A DNA stretch of 64,000 bases from Cotesia glomerata (taxonomy: Eukaryota; Arthropoda; Insecta; Hymenoptera; Braconidae): positions 5,553,318-5,617,317 of the forward strand of contig NC_058163.1 in assembly GCF_020080835.1 (NCBI RefSeq), in the 5' to 3' direction. Positions 22,731 through 33,930 of the stretch are shown here, piece by piece. The notes beneath the pieces are model-generated. The model made no database searches. It was not told where the DNA came from and saw nothing but the letters and a program-made list of their open reading frames with translations. Positions within the stretch are counted from its first letter, which is position 1, and the number at the start of each line of letters is the position of its first letter. The translations under genes were made by a program, and so were the position numbers.

Positions 22731-24104
22731 TTTAAAAATTGTTATTGGATGAAGATTTGTATTGATTGTAGATAATATACTCTTAAATCAAGATTGTTCT
22801 CTTATCATTATAAAGGCAGGGATAAGCTAAGTGCCTGAAAATTTGATTAAAATTTTTTTTTCTCCAATCTTAGTACATATTAGAATTCAAGCTTGATTTT
22901 CTTTGTTGCTTTCAAGAGCATGTTTTTTAAAAATAAATTTCATACCAAGTGACAAGTCAATTCAGTAAAAGAGATAATTCATTGAATAACGTGAGAAAAA
23001 TTAATAAACGTCCCGAATTGTGGGCGTAGCGTGGATTTACTTTAAAGAAGTCTACATAATAAAAAACTAGGTTATGAGTTTTAATAAAATGATTTTGATT
23101 TTTTTCGGCTTTCTTGGATTTGAATTGAAAGATTCATTCATGTCCACGGTGTGGAGGAAATTTGATGAATATAATACAGCGATATGTGTGGTTAAAATAA
23201 AAATACTGGGAATAAAAAAGCAGACTTCGATAGGGACATAAAAATTATTTATAGTGTTAAAAGATATACTCAGTAGTTAAAAGACAGTTTTTCATTCATC
23301 AGTAGCTGTCGTAAATAAAAAGCTTACTTTGTATGCTTCTGGAGTTATTTTATATATTTTGTATATAATGTGGAAGATTTAGTTAGCATGGTTGAGCGCG
23401 CTGCTATGACAACAAGACATTTTCGAGATTTATTAATGTCATGCCGATGAAAATATCATATATAAATATATTTTCATCCCCGAATGCACACAGTAAAAAA
23501 GATTGAATATACAGAGTATATGGGACAGTTCTTGGTGACTTTTTTCTTGCTAACAATATTTTTATGATCTCATAAATATAATCTGATGTATGAGTATTTG
23601 AAATATTATAAGATACAAATCTCATTATTTATTTGGCGTATTGCTATTATAGGATTGATAGTAATATCCCGCATGGAAGAATATATATGTCAAACATAAA
23701 TATAGCATATATTTACGCAAAACAAAAATATGTCGACAATTATGTATGTATTTATAAATGTAAAAATTAATGTGTACATACATATATTATATATAAACAT
23801 ATATATTGGTATATATGCTTATATAGATGGAAGCATATATTAAAACATATATGTACGCGTATAAATATGAGACATTTCAATTGATTTTCAAAAAAAGACG
23901 TCACTTTTTTTAGTGCCCATAACTTTGTAAAAAATAGCCGATGAGGACGTTTTTATAATGTACACGTATATGTGTGCATATATGTAAGCATATATATGAA
24001 TATGTATGTAAACATATATGTGGTAATATATTTTAAAATATAAGCAAACATTTATTTAGCACACGAAAAATATATATCAAAATATCCTCATATGACCATA
24101 CATA
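22731..24104. other. AT-rich DNA with ACATATATG-rich stretch
   Basis: No gene recognised. From about 23690 to 24100 the sequence is crowded with CATATATG/ATATATGT words. A similar stretch continues after the Tc1 element (25740-25870), so the Tc1 element appears to have inserted within an older CATATATG-rich repeat. Confidence 0.5.
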
Positions 24105-25665
24105 CAGTAGCGCTCAAAAGTATTTTGACAACATAAAATTTTTTAATATTTTTTTAAAATAATAGCCTATCGGAAAATGTATTGAGTATAATGTAGAGTA
24201 GTGTAATTGCGACTATTTAAGCGTATCAAATTACAACTTGTTTGTTTACACACCGCGCCACCGAACGTACTTGACTTACCGTGAGCTCAAAAGTATTTTG
24301 ACACGCATTTGACTTGAAAAACTCTCGCAGATTACTTGTTCCTTAGTTTTTATTATTACATATATTTACTTGTTGTGGTTACTTCAATATGCCTATGTGC
24401 AAGGAATATTCTAGTGATTTTAAAAAAGCCGTTATTAATGCATTAAAACAAGGATTGAAACAAACAGAAGTTGCTCGTTTGTTTAAAAGTGTCTCGGACA
24501 GTTAGTTAGCTTATGGAATAAAGTCTATAACAAAAAGAAAAACTGTCGAAAGTAAGCCTCGAACAGGCCGCCCAAGAAAACTTCTTCTACATCGATCATA
24601 TTATAAAAAGTTATCAGTAAATGATATACGGATGTCCGCTGTAATGATAAAAAATGAATTAAAAGAAAAATATAACGTAGATATTCATATTTCTACTGTT
24701 AAACGACGCTTAAAAGGTCCTAGGGGTTATATGGCCGAAGACCGGCTAAAAACCTTTAATATCGAAAAAAACAGGAAGTCTCGTCTTGAGTTCGCGAAAC
24801 GGCATATATCGTGGTCAAGTTTAGAGTGGTCTAAAGTTTTATGGAGTGACGAAAGTAAATTTAATTTAATGTCATCTGATGGTATCAAGTACATTCGGCG
24901 TCCAGTAAACAAAAAATACGATTATCGGTATCAAATACCCACAGTTAAACATAGAGGTGGTAGTGTGATGGTTTGGGATGTTTTCACGGTCTGGAGTTGG
25001 ACCATTAGTTCGAATAGAAGGAAAAAATGGATCGGTTCATGTATGCAAATATATTAAAAGTCTCAGATGTTACCATATGCTAAACATCACATGCCAGCTA
25101 AGTGGTATTTTCAACAAGACAATGATCCCAAACACAGAACAAAGCATAGTAGTGACTTATTACATCGTGAACAAGTTAAAGTTCTTGAGTGGCCAACTCA
25201 AAGTCCCGACTTGAATCCGATAGAAAATCTCTGGGAAGAATTGAAAAGTAGTGTAAAAACCCAAAATTATTCAAACAAAAACGCTTTGTTTGAAACTCTA
25301 AAAAATGAGTGGGATCAAATTCCAATAAGTCGATTACAAAAATTAATCGACTCAATGCCGGAGCGATGCAAGGCTGTCATAAAGGCCAAGGGATATGCTA
25401 CTAAATACTAATATATTTAGTGCTTTAAATTATAATTATGCGTTAAATTAGTTTTTTTTCAAAAATGTCAAAATACTTTTGAGCCACCATTTTCCTAATA
25501 TTTTAAAAATTAAACTTTCTTTTATTACGAATAAGAACCTCTTTGACACTATTCTGTAGTTTATTCAAAAGGTGTTAAAAAAATAAATAAATGATTATTG
25601 TGTTTCATATTTATTTTTAATTAAACCATTAAATATATTTGTCAAAATACTTTTGAGCGCTACTG
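24105..25665 (+). mobile_element. Tc1-type DNA transposon, DD34E, with inner and outer inverted repeats
   Basis: 27-bp perfect terminal inverted repeats begin CAGTAGCGCTCAAAAGTATT and are flanked by TA (24103-24104 and 25666-25667). Inner copies of the core (CTCAAAAGTATTTTGACA near 24285 and its complement near 25466-25485) lie about 180 bp from each outer end, the IR/DR layout known from some Tc1 elements. Length is 1561 bp. The transposase is frameshifted, so this copy is non-autonomous. Confidence 0.92.
24389..25411 (+). pseudogene. Tc1 transposase, frameshifted
   Basis: Starts MPMCKEYSSDFKKAVINAL with a helix-turn-helix region, then loses frame near 24495 (stop TAG) and picks up again through KPRTGRPRKLLL (the GRPR hook between the two DNA-binding subdomains). 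The catalytic part shows VLWSDESKFNL (first D), HRGGSVMVW, a second frame break at about 24985-25060, then WYFQQDNDPKHRTKHS (second D) and WPTQSPDLNPIENLWEELK (E). The spacing from the first D of QDND to the E is 34 residues, so DD34E. It ends CKAVIKAKGYATKY. All catalytic residues are still present, but at least two frameshifts prevent a full protein. It is a recently inactivated copy of the Tc1 family. Confidence 0.9.
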
Positions 25666-26132
25666 TAATTTTTTTGATGTTGCTGTATATGATCCGACAT
25701 GTCTCGATCTAAATATTTTTTATATCAAGATATACTTAACTCGACTATATTTTCTGGTATATATTTCTTCCGAATATATATATGCCCTGGTATAGCCAAT
25801 TTCCATATGAGTTCATATATAAACACACTAGAAATTTTAATATGGCAGTGATGAGTATATAAGACCATATCAGAAATTTTTTCACGGGGGCTTAAAAATA
25901 ATACACACAAAGAGTTTATACACTGAAAAAAAATTAACTTGATTCGTGAGAAAACTTTTTGAATCAAGAAAATAATTTTGAAGAGGGTAATTTTTTTGAA
26001 TCAAGACGAAAAATTTTTGAATCAAGTAAAACTTCCTTAAATCAAGAAAAATTTATTAGTTCAAGAATTTTTCTACTCAAATCAAGAAAATTAAGTTCTT
26101 CAAAATTATATACTTGATTGAAGAACATTTTT
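25666..26132. other. AT-rich DNA and a one-sided CACTGA MITE remnant
   Basis: From 25922 the sequence CACTGAAAAAAAATTAACTT is followed by repeated GAATCAAGAAAA words, as in the MITE at 27003. The right end is not visible before family X begins, so it may be truncated or interrupted by that insertion. Confidence 0.45.
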
Positions 26133-26279
26133 AACTTCCCGCTAAGAAAATCGAAGATTTTCGAAAAATCGGGAAGTTATTGTTTTCACCCCGTTTTGCA
26201 AAAATCGAGGTTTCAACAGATCTCGACGTTTTGAAGCCCTAAGAAGCTTCCCTGACTATTTTTACGATGATGTCCGCAC

Positions 26280-26282
<3 letters not shown>

Positions 26283-26371
<89 letters not shown>
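26283..26371 (+). repeat. (GT)n microsatellite inside family X copy 5
   Basis: About 88 bp of perfect GT dinucleotide, at the position equivalent to the (AC)n of copies 3, 4 and 6. The tract therefore travels with the element. Confidence 0.95.
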
Positions 26372-26375
<4 letters not shown>

Positions 26376-27002
26376 AAACCTCTCATAACGTTTGAACGGC
26401 TTGATCGATTTCATCGCGGTTGGTGTCATTCGAAAGGGCTTCACCAAACTCAGATTTCCTGTAAGTTGGAACCGATTCGGACCGGTAGATTTCGAGAAAT
26501 TGCAAAAAAAGTGAAAAAAAAGTTGTTTTTTTTTTTTCATTTTTTATTAAATATTTTCAAATTGGCTGAACCGATCGGTCTCAAAAACTACTCAGCTCTT
26601 AACCTTGAAAACCCGCATCGATCGCCATCAAAAGCGTAAGAATCGGTTGATGTGTTCGTGAGATATCGTTGTCGAAAAAAATCGAAAAAAGTGTTTTTTT
26701 GTAATAACTACGTAATTTTTCATCAGATCAATTTTTTTTGTTCTGAATTTTTTATAGATCTCAAAAATCTACATCGATTGCCGCCAACCGCATGCAAATC
26801 GGTTGATTCATTCAAAAGTTATAGCAGTTTGAAAATGAAAAATGTCGTGTTTTATCGAACTTTGATAAGATTTTTGAGCTCGAAGAGCTCAAAAGCATAA
26901 GAAATCTATCTCTTCGAGTTCGGGGAGCTCAAAATAACACATAAATTGTATTTTTGAGCTCGAAGAGCTCAAAAACGTCATAAGTGCAATTTTAAGCGCC
27001 TA

Positions 27003-27244
27003 CACTGATAAAAAAATTAACTTGATTCAAGAGCCAAAATCTTGAATCAAGAATACCATTTTGAAGAAAATGATTTTCTTGAGTCAAGAGAATAAATTCT
27101 TGAAACAAGAAAAATTTACTCAAACCAAGAATAATTTCTTTACTCAAGAATTTATTCTGTTGACTTAAGAAACTCATTTTCTTCAAAATGGTATTCTTGG
27201 TTCAAGATTTTGGTTCTTAAGTCAAGTTAAATTTTTTATCAGTG
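27003..27244. mobile_element. CACTGATAAAAAAATTAACT MITE nested in family X copy 5
   Basis: The left end CACTGATAAAAAAATTAACT is mirrored by AGTTAAATTTTTTATCAGTG, flanked by TA (27001-27002 and 27245-27246). The interior is made of repeated TTGATTCAAGA and TTCTTGA words, so each half is itself internally self-complementary. Non-coding. Confidence 0.85.
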
Positions 27245-27308
27245 TAGGTATGGACTTAGCGGGAAGTAGCAGGGATGGCCTTCAGGGTCAACCGTTTTCC
27301 TAATTTTT

Positions 27309-28060
27309 TTTCTATGTATTTAATTTCAATCTTTGAATTGTGATTGAACACAGCAAAAAATTATACGTCATTGCGTAAAATAGATTTCGTGTTAAATATT
27401 AAACGTGTTTATAAAAAGTGTTAAATCAATGAATTTATTTATACATTAATTTAATAATATTTAATTTAAATATTTTCATTTTTTTTTATTTCTTCTTGAA
27501 TAATAATATCCTTACTTTAGTATAATTTTTTTTAAACCTGAATACAAAATGTCTCTTTCAATTTTATTAATTCAATTAATTAATTAATATTTTTCTGTAA
27601 TGGGTATATATTTAAATAAATTATTCATTTCTTTCTATGTAACTTATAACCACGAATTTATGTGAAAAATCAATTTATTAATTCATTTTTACTTCACTTA
27701 AATTTCTATTTTTATTAATATTATAATTGTTTGATGAATTAAATATTTTTTATTCATTTCTTATAATAGAACCTTGTAAATTATTTATTTACATTTTTCT
27801 TCAGTTGTATTAGGTCATAATTATAGCTATACATTTTAAAATATATAATAAGTTGACTTATGCGCTGTTAGATGGCGTTACTTGTATTCAAATTCTTGAA
27901 TTTTATTTTTACGACAGTTACAAGTACTAAAACCTTACTAATAACTAATAATAATTAAAAATTATTAATAATTTATAATTTATAAATAAATTATTAATAA
28001 TTTATTTCCAATAAAATAGATTCTTAATTTTAGCTAAAACTAAAATAAATTCATATATTT
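27309..28060. other. Very AT-rich intergenic DNA
   Basis: Mostly A/T words (TTATTAATAATTTA and similar). No gene or repeat border that I can support. Confidence 0.4.
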
Positions 28061-28067
28061 TCATTAA

Positions 28068-28148
28068 CCCTTCGTCACTCGCGTCTTTTTTAGTTTCTTG
28101 CTCGTAGTTGTTAGGCGGCGATCTGCTCATGACGCGAGTGACGAAGGG
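28068..28148. mobile_element. 81-bp TTAA MITE with perfect ends CCCTTCGTCACTCGCGTC
   Basis: The ends CCCTTCGTCACTCGCGTC and GACGCGAGTGACGAAGGG are perfect complements, flanked by TTAA on both sides (28064-28067 and 28149-28152). TTAA duplication and a CCCT start are typical of piggyBac-type elements. The loop is only about 45 bp, so there is no coding capacity. It stands out as less AT-rich than its surroundings. Confidence 0.85.
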
Positions 28149-28152
28149 TTAA

Positions 28153-30012
28153 ATTAAAGTTATTTGACGCAAATTATTAAAGCTAAAAATTAAAAGCTCA
28201 AACAAAATCATAAATATTTAAAAAAAAAAATATCGATTCAAACAAGTGACCCAATTTTTTCCTGCAATAAAAAATAGTTTCTTCGAGTCTTTTTAATGTC
28301 ATGCAATAAAGTCTAGATCGTATGCGTAGTTACATACTGTACATTGTTTATTAAATCTTAACTGATGTCCAGATAATAAAGTAATGCCGAAGGATGTCTA
28401 GATATCTGGATGAAGGAATGCAAGATACGTGCCCCAGGCTTAAAAAACAAATAATGGCTTCATTCATTCGCTAGAGAGAGTGCTGTATACGTATATATAC
28501 ATATAGTAGACAATAAGTAACTACACAAAACCTGAACCGGAGACTGGACAACCAATCAAACGCCATCACCATCGCCATCAACTTCTGTGACGACAATATA
28601 AACCCATTGTCCAGGTATTTTAATACCTACTCGATGTTTCTCAGTCAATCACACGACTAAAAAAATAAATAAGCTAAATATTTCACAAAAATTTGATGAA
28701 TAAATTTATTTTTAATTTGTAGAAATGGTAAAAATTATGGATCATTATTGAATAAATATTTTAAGATTCTCAAAGACATATTTGATAAAATCACAAGAAA
28801 AAAATTGTGAGTGAACAAAGGGAACGGTAGGGCCGCTAACAAAATAATTCTTTTTGGATACTGTTTGTAACAATGACACGATACTCAATTCGATCGCCAG
28901 GTAGTTTTCTTTCTTGTTTCTTTATATTCCTTTCTGTAGCATAACAAGTTAGGTTTACTTTTATAATACCAGCCCGACAAGCCTCTGTATTTGCTCGATG
29001 TAGGATATGTCTTGCTATTTAAATTGATGAATGGAAATTCGACGAGAATTCGACAGGTAGTTGGTAAAATATCCTGTGGGTGTATTATGTTGCAGCAAGG
29101 TGGTATTGACGAAATTTTTCGGTGTGAAGGAATGAAACAGAATATGCCTTATTGGGAACAAGTGTATCTATAATTTCACAATAGCGTTTAGAATGAATAA
29201 ATAATATAATAATGTTATAAGGAATATACTAAAAATGTTTAGTGAGTGATTTATAAATTTTTTTGTCAACTGTTTACTACGCATTTGCCGGTGAATTTTC
29301 TTCTAGAAAATTTAATCGGAAGAAATAAGTTTTATATTTTTTTAAATTGTTCAAAATATTTAATATACTGCATATATGAAGACTATTTTCTATTAAACGT
29401 TTTAATTAATCGACTTAAAAATGTATCAATTCTGTTTATTAATTAATCATTTATCTTTATTAATAAATCGCTATCCGCTATACGCGAAAAAATTTCCTGA
29501 TGTATATATATGAAGATAAAATTACTTTATTACAATTTTCTTATTTTTTATTTTACTAAAAATGAATTTGTTAATTAAAATATTGCTTAAATAAAAATTT
29601 GTTTAAGATCATACCCGTGTAAAAAAGTTGCGCAGTTTCTTCTGTGATCTACCTGAAATCCTGAAGAGTTCATATTTTGACACAAATCTAAATTCTAGAA
29701 GAATTCCCGATGAATTCCGGATGAAATCATAAGTGATAATTTTATTAAAAACGACAGTAACAATTAGAAAAAAAATGTCTAGAACTGATAAGAATTTTAC
29801 TCCATCTATTTCTAGCTTAAAATCAGCAAAAATTCCATTGAAAATCCTCAGGGTTTCCCTTAAGTGATCGTAATTGATACTGAATGGACAAAATTATTAT
29901 CCATTTTCACAAATATATCTAGAAAACTGCGTGAATTTCCATCAATTGCTGAATAAAATCGATAGGATGTTTACTCTGCTGACCTCAAGCCTGAAAACCA
30001 TAGAAATTCCTA
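28153..30012. other. Intergenic DNA, unassigned
   Basis: Contains a less AT-rich unique stretch (about 28530-28620, CCATCACCATCGCCATCAAC) followed by GTATTTTA, which could be an untranslated exon with a donor site, and a small ORF (28991-29173) without known motifs. Nothing here is strong enough for a gene call. Confidence 0.3.
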
Positions 30013-30640
30013 CACTGATAGAAAAACAATCTTAATTCAAGAAACATCTTTTCTTCAAAAGTTGATTTTTGTTTCAAAATTTCTAGCTGTATTAATTCAA
30101 GAAATAAACTCTTGAAACTAGATATAGATATATTTGATTCAAGAATTTTTGTCTCTTGGTTCAAGATAGGCGATAACAAAAATTATGTTACATAATCCAA
30201 GATATTACCGACTTGTGTTAAGAATGGCTTTTTTTTTTGAGTCATTAATTTACTATGTGAATTTCTATAAATTTATGTAATAATATTTAATTATAATATT
30301 ACTATATTTTCACAAATATGTTAAATCGGAAATCTATAAAAAATATTTTTATTTACTTCAATAACATCTTAAATAAAGAAATTATTATTTAAACCAGAAA
30401 TTTAAAGTTTTTTAAACGATTATGTTAATATTTTGGTTGAAAAACTTAAATGTATTGATTGAAGATAATATAGTTTTGAGTAAAGATACAAGACTTATTC
30501 AACGGAGACATACATTTCTCAAGCCAAGAAAATCTAAACCAAGACAAGAAATTCTTGAAGCAAAATAATCATTTGTCTTCCAAAAGAAATTCTTAGATCA
30601 AGAAAATATCTCTTGAGTCAACATAAACTTTTTATCAGTG
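30013..30640. mobile_element. CACTGATAGAAAAACAAT-ended MITE
   Basis: The left end CACTGATAGAAAAAC pairs with the right CTTTTTATCAGTG, with TA on both sides (30011-30012 and 30641-30642). The interior has many TTGATTCAAGAA/TTCTTGAAGC words. It is longer than the 27003 copy (628 versus 242 bp) but the ends and interior style are the same. Confidence 0.8.
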
Positions 30641-30885
30641 TACGAAAGTCCGCGGAATCTTCTCCGCAATCCTTCCGAATTTCCGTAAGAAATATTAGTG
30701 ATTCGAAAAGAAAAAAAAACCTACTTTCTCAAATGCGGGAAATCCGGAAGAATTCTGGCAAAATATTAAAGAGTCTGCTTCGTAATTCCTTTGGAGTTCT
30801 CCAAGAATCATTTATAAATTATAGAGTAAACTACAATTCGTCATTCCATACAAAAATTATATCGAGCACTGTCTACCAAAATCCA

Positions 30886-31645
30886 CACGGAAAAAAGTAA
30901 ACTGTAATATTCACTCGGATTCCGGTTAGTTTTTATAATTTCAAACAGTAAAGCGGACATCGGGGTGGCAAACATGTAAATATTACAGAACTTAATGTAG
31001 AAAGTATAAAAGCCACAGTTTATAATTTAATATACAAAATAAGTGATTAGTAGTTTTCACTATAGTAAATAACGACTCTTTCATCTTTAAAAATTACAGT
31101 TTCAAACAGTAAAAAATGCCATTTCAATAAATAGTCCATATTATGAAGAGAAGGGGAACTTAGATGAAAGAGAAAGGGGTCTCACTCTGGGAGAATTTAA
31201 CATTTCAAACAGTAAAAATTATACTTTCAAAATATACATTTTACCAGTCTAAGCAAGTCAATAATTACAGTTTGACTTTTAGCGTTGCGTTTAAAATTTA
31301 CCATTTTACTTTGTAAATATTGACGTTGCTTGTATTAAAAATTTACTAACTTTATTTTATACTTTTTACATATCATAACATCATTTTTTAGGTACGAAAT
31401 GATAAATATTAAAGTCTGAATTCTTAATTATTATACTTTAACATTTTAGACATTTACCTAGCGAATATTACTGTTTGAAATAGTATTTTCTTCCATGTAA
31501 AGAGTAAATTGTAACGTTTAAATTGTAAATATTACAATGTGAATAGTAAAATTACGATTTTACTGTTTGAAATGGTAATTTTTAGCAGTTGATCATTACT
31601 TATTATGAATCGACTGTTATTTATTACAGTTTACTTTTTTCCGTG
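30886..31645. mobile_element. CACGGAAAAAAGTAAACTGT foldback element
   Basis: The ends CACGGAAAAAAGTAAACTGT and ACAGTTTACTTTTTTCCGTG are perfect inverted repeats flanked by CA (30884-30885 and 31646-31647). The inner sequence is studded with GTTTGAAATGGTAA/TTTCAAACAGTAAA words in both orientations. No coding capacity. Confidence 0.82.
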
Positions 31646-33928
31646 CAGCTGAAATTATGCACAGAAAATAGTTTCTAGTAAATCAAAAATTTTATATTTA
31701 TATTAATTTTTTTTTTTCAATTGTTACTGTAGTGATTAATAAAATTATAGATAGACATATCAAGCAATATAACAAAGCCGTTTGGCGTTTAAATATAATA
31801 AATAAATAAATAAATCAATATCACGAAATATTTTTAGGCAAAAATTGACACTAATAATGCAATAATATTTCACTTCTGTTGAATATTTATTATAGAATCT
31901 ATTTGCATGTAGAACCTGCTCTAATTTATTTTATGTTCACTAATACGTATCTATATGTACCCTTGTTATTAAAGGTTGTCATAGCAGGTAGACGCTGAAG
32001 GTTTTCATTGGCTTAGGGACTAGCAAAAGTCTTAATCCAATTTTACCACTGAACCCCTGACTTCCTGTTCATTTTCATTCCGTTTACATTATCCACACGT
32101 ACAGACTTATACATTAAGAATAAAATAAACTTTAATATTAATATGTAATGTCCATATGTATCTTATTTTTTATTATCCTTAGTATGTTTTTATTTTTTTT
32201 TTTTTTCAAATCTACATTCGGTCTCTGTAAACTGGATTATGCATGAAATGCATCCGGCTACGAATTGAAGAAAAGAGGCCATTCAGGCACACACACTTGT
32301 CGGTCTTTTAAATAGTTTTTAGGTCTTGAGCAGCTCAACAGGGCTACCAGTAGACAAACTTCGAAATAAAGCGGAAATCAAGGCTTTTGTTCATTTTTTA
32401 AATTTTCTTGATCTGATCCAAAAGTGGTAAAAAATTTTTATGTTACCAGCTGTGTTCATATATTTCCATGAATCCAATGATAATGCAATAATACAAAAAA
32501 AAATATACAACACATAGTATTCGTGACCATCCGACAGTTGCTTACATAGCGGCACCAACAAATGTAACCAAAGTGTAGGTGCATTTGATCACCATGATGA
32601 GCCCATATGTTGTAATTAAAAGCATGAGATGAAAAAATGTGTGTATGCGTGTGCCGGTCTTTTTGTGCCACGCGTCTATAACCATATGGCTCTATCTAGG
32701 CTTAATAATATATTTAGGTGGTAGACCACGCATACTATCATTTTTTTAAAGTTTTACTGCTTTCGAGATTGAAACTTTTAAAAAAATCGATTTAGCTGAT
32801 AAAAAATGGTGATGGTGATGCTGTAGGTGCTAGTGGTGGTTCATGGTTTGATTTTAAATGAAAGACAATCACCTGCAATCGATGATAAATCGTCTTTGGT
32901 AGTTAAAAACGGTTTGACAGGTCTTAAACGAAGAAAAATTAGCTTTTCTTGCTCTCCTAGCCAAAAGTACGCTCTTCCTGGCAGCAATTTACTCCAGGAA
33001 GAGCAATTTTTATGGCCTGCTCTAACGCATGCGCGCTACGCATATTTTCTGGCTCGGCAGCACAGAACCTCGCTTTCTTTCGCATTTTCGTGGCGCGACC
33101 GGCCTATACAGTGAGTTTCAACTGTATATATAACAGTCACAACATCGTCTGTATGTAACATGTCAGCGCATAAACTAACCAAAAAATGTCAAAAAAATAA
33201 AAATAATTTTTAACTAGATCATTGTTAATGAACTATTTAATAATTATATTGCACAAATAATTTATATAAAAAGTTTAAAAAATAAAACATAATAGTTTTG
33301 TGAATTTTATTTGCTTTTTTTTATATTTTGATAGTTAGTAAAGCAATGTTTATAAAACGATCCATGTACTCTACAAACTTGTAATAATTTAATTTCAATC
33401 TTTCTTAGCCGTCGATTACTAATTAAAAACTAATTTTTAATCAACTTAAAAAAATAAATTCTGTAATTAGAATGAGTTTAAATATTTGTGACAAATTCTG
33501 TGCATGATATCACTCTTAATTAGAGCATTTGTTAGTAAAGTTAAAAATAACATTTTTTTTTCAATTTATTAACTTTTATTTTTTCTTTTTATACCCGCCC
33601 CGACCAGCAAAGCCTCGGCTTTGCAAAAGTCGGGCGGTGCCCCCCTCGTGCCCGGCAAAACCTCGGCTTCGCCTCGGTTTTGCAAAACCCCTACCACGGG
33701 GTTGCGTACTTTCGGCTGGAGAGCAAGAAAAATAGTATACAACCCATGACCAGAATGTTGGATACCCTGACGAATGTGATATGATGGCCGAGGCGTAGCC
33801 TTACTATATTACTTGGGTTGTAATATACTATTAATTTTTAGGATTTTAACTGGTAACATAATTCTGATGGAGTTGAAACAATTCTCACTTCATTTGATGG
33901 ATAGATGAAAAAAAAGCAGTTGAATAAC
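31646..33928. other. Intergenic DNA with a less AT-rich island, unassigned
   Basis: An ORF at 32827-33114 covers a stretch with an internal inverted repeat (CTCTTCCTGG..CCAGGAAGAG), and a TATATATAAC-like motif follows at about 33124. At 33590-33830 is a repeat with CCTCGGCTTCGCCTCGG and AATAGTATACAACCC, related to part of 17970-18150. No protein family is recognised. Confidence 0.35.
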
Positions 33929-33930
33929 TA

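Larger units (their letters stand above)
26133..27308 (-). mobile_element. Family X, full-length copy 5
   Basis: Minus orientation. It opens with the hairpin AACTTCCCGCTAAGAAAATC, then the CGACGTTTTGAAG..AAGCTTCCCTGACTAT block, a long (GT)n tract, the GGCTTGATCGATTTCATCGC segment, GAGCTC repeats, and the terminal AGGGTCAACCGTTTTCCTAA. A MITE (27003-27244) is inserted near its end. Confidence 0.75.

Noticed and set aside
26262..26639. ORFs over the (GT)n tract in family X copy 5
   Set aside because: Dinucleotide translation plus repeat sequence; no conserved frame among the X copies.
28991..29173. 60-codon ORF
   Set aside because: No motif or splice support. Length is within chance expectation for this much sequence.
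32827..33114. 95-codon ORF
   Set aside because: No recognisable family, and it contains an inverted repeat. Insufficient for a gene call.
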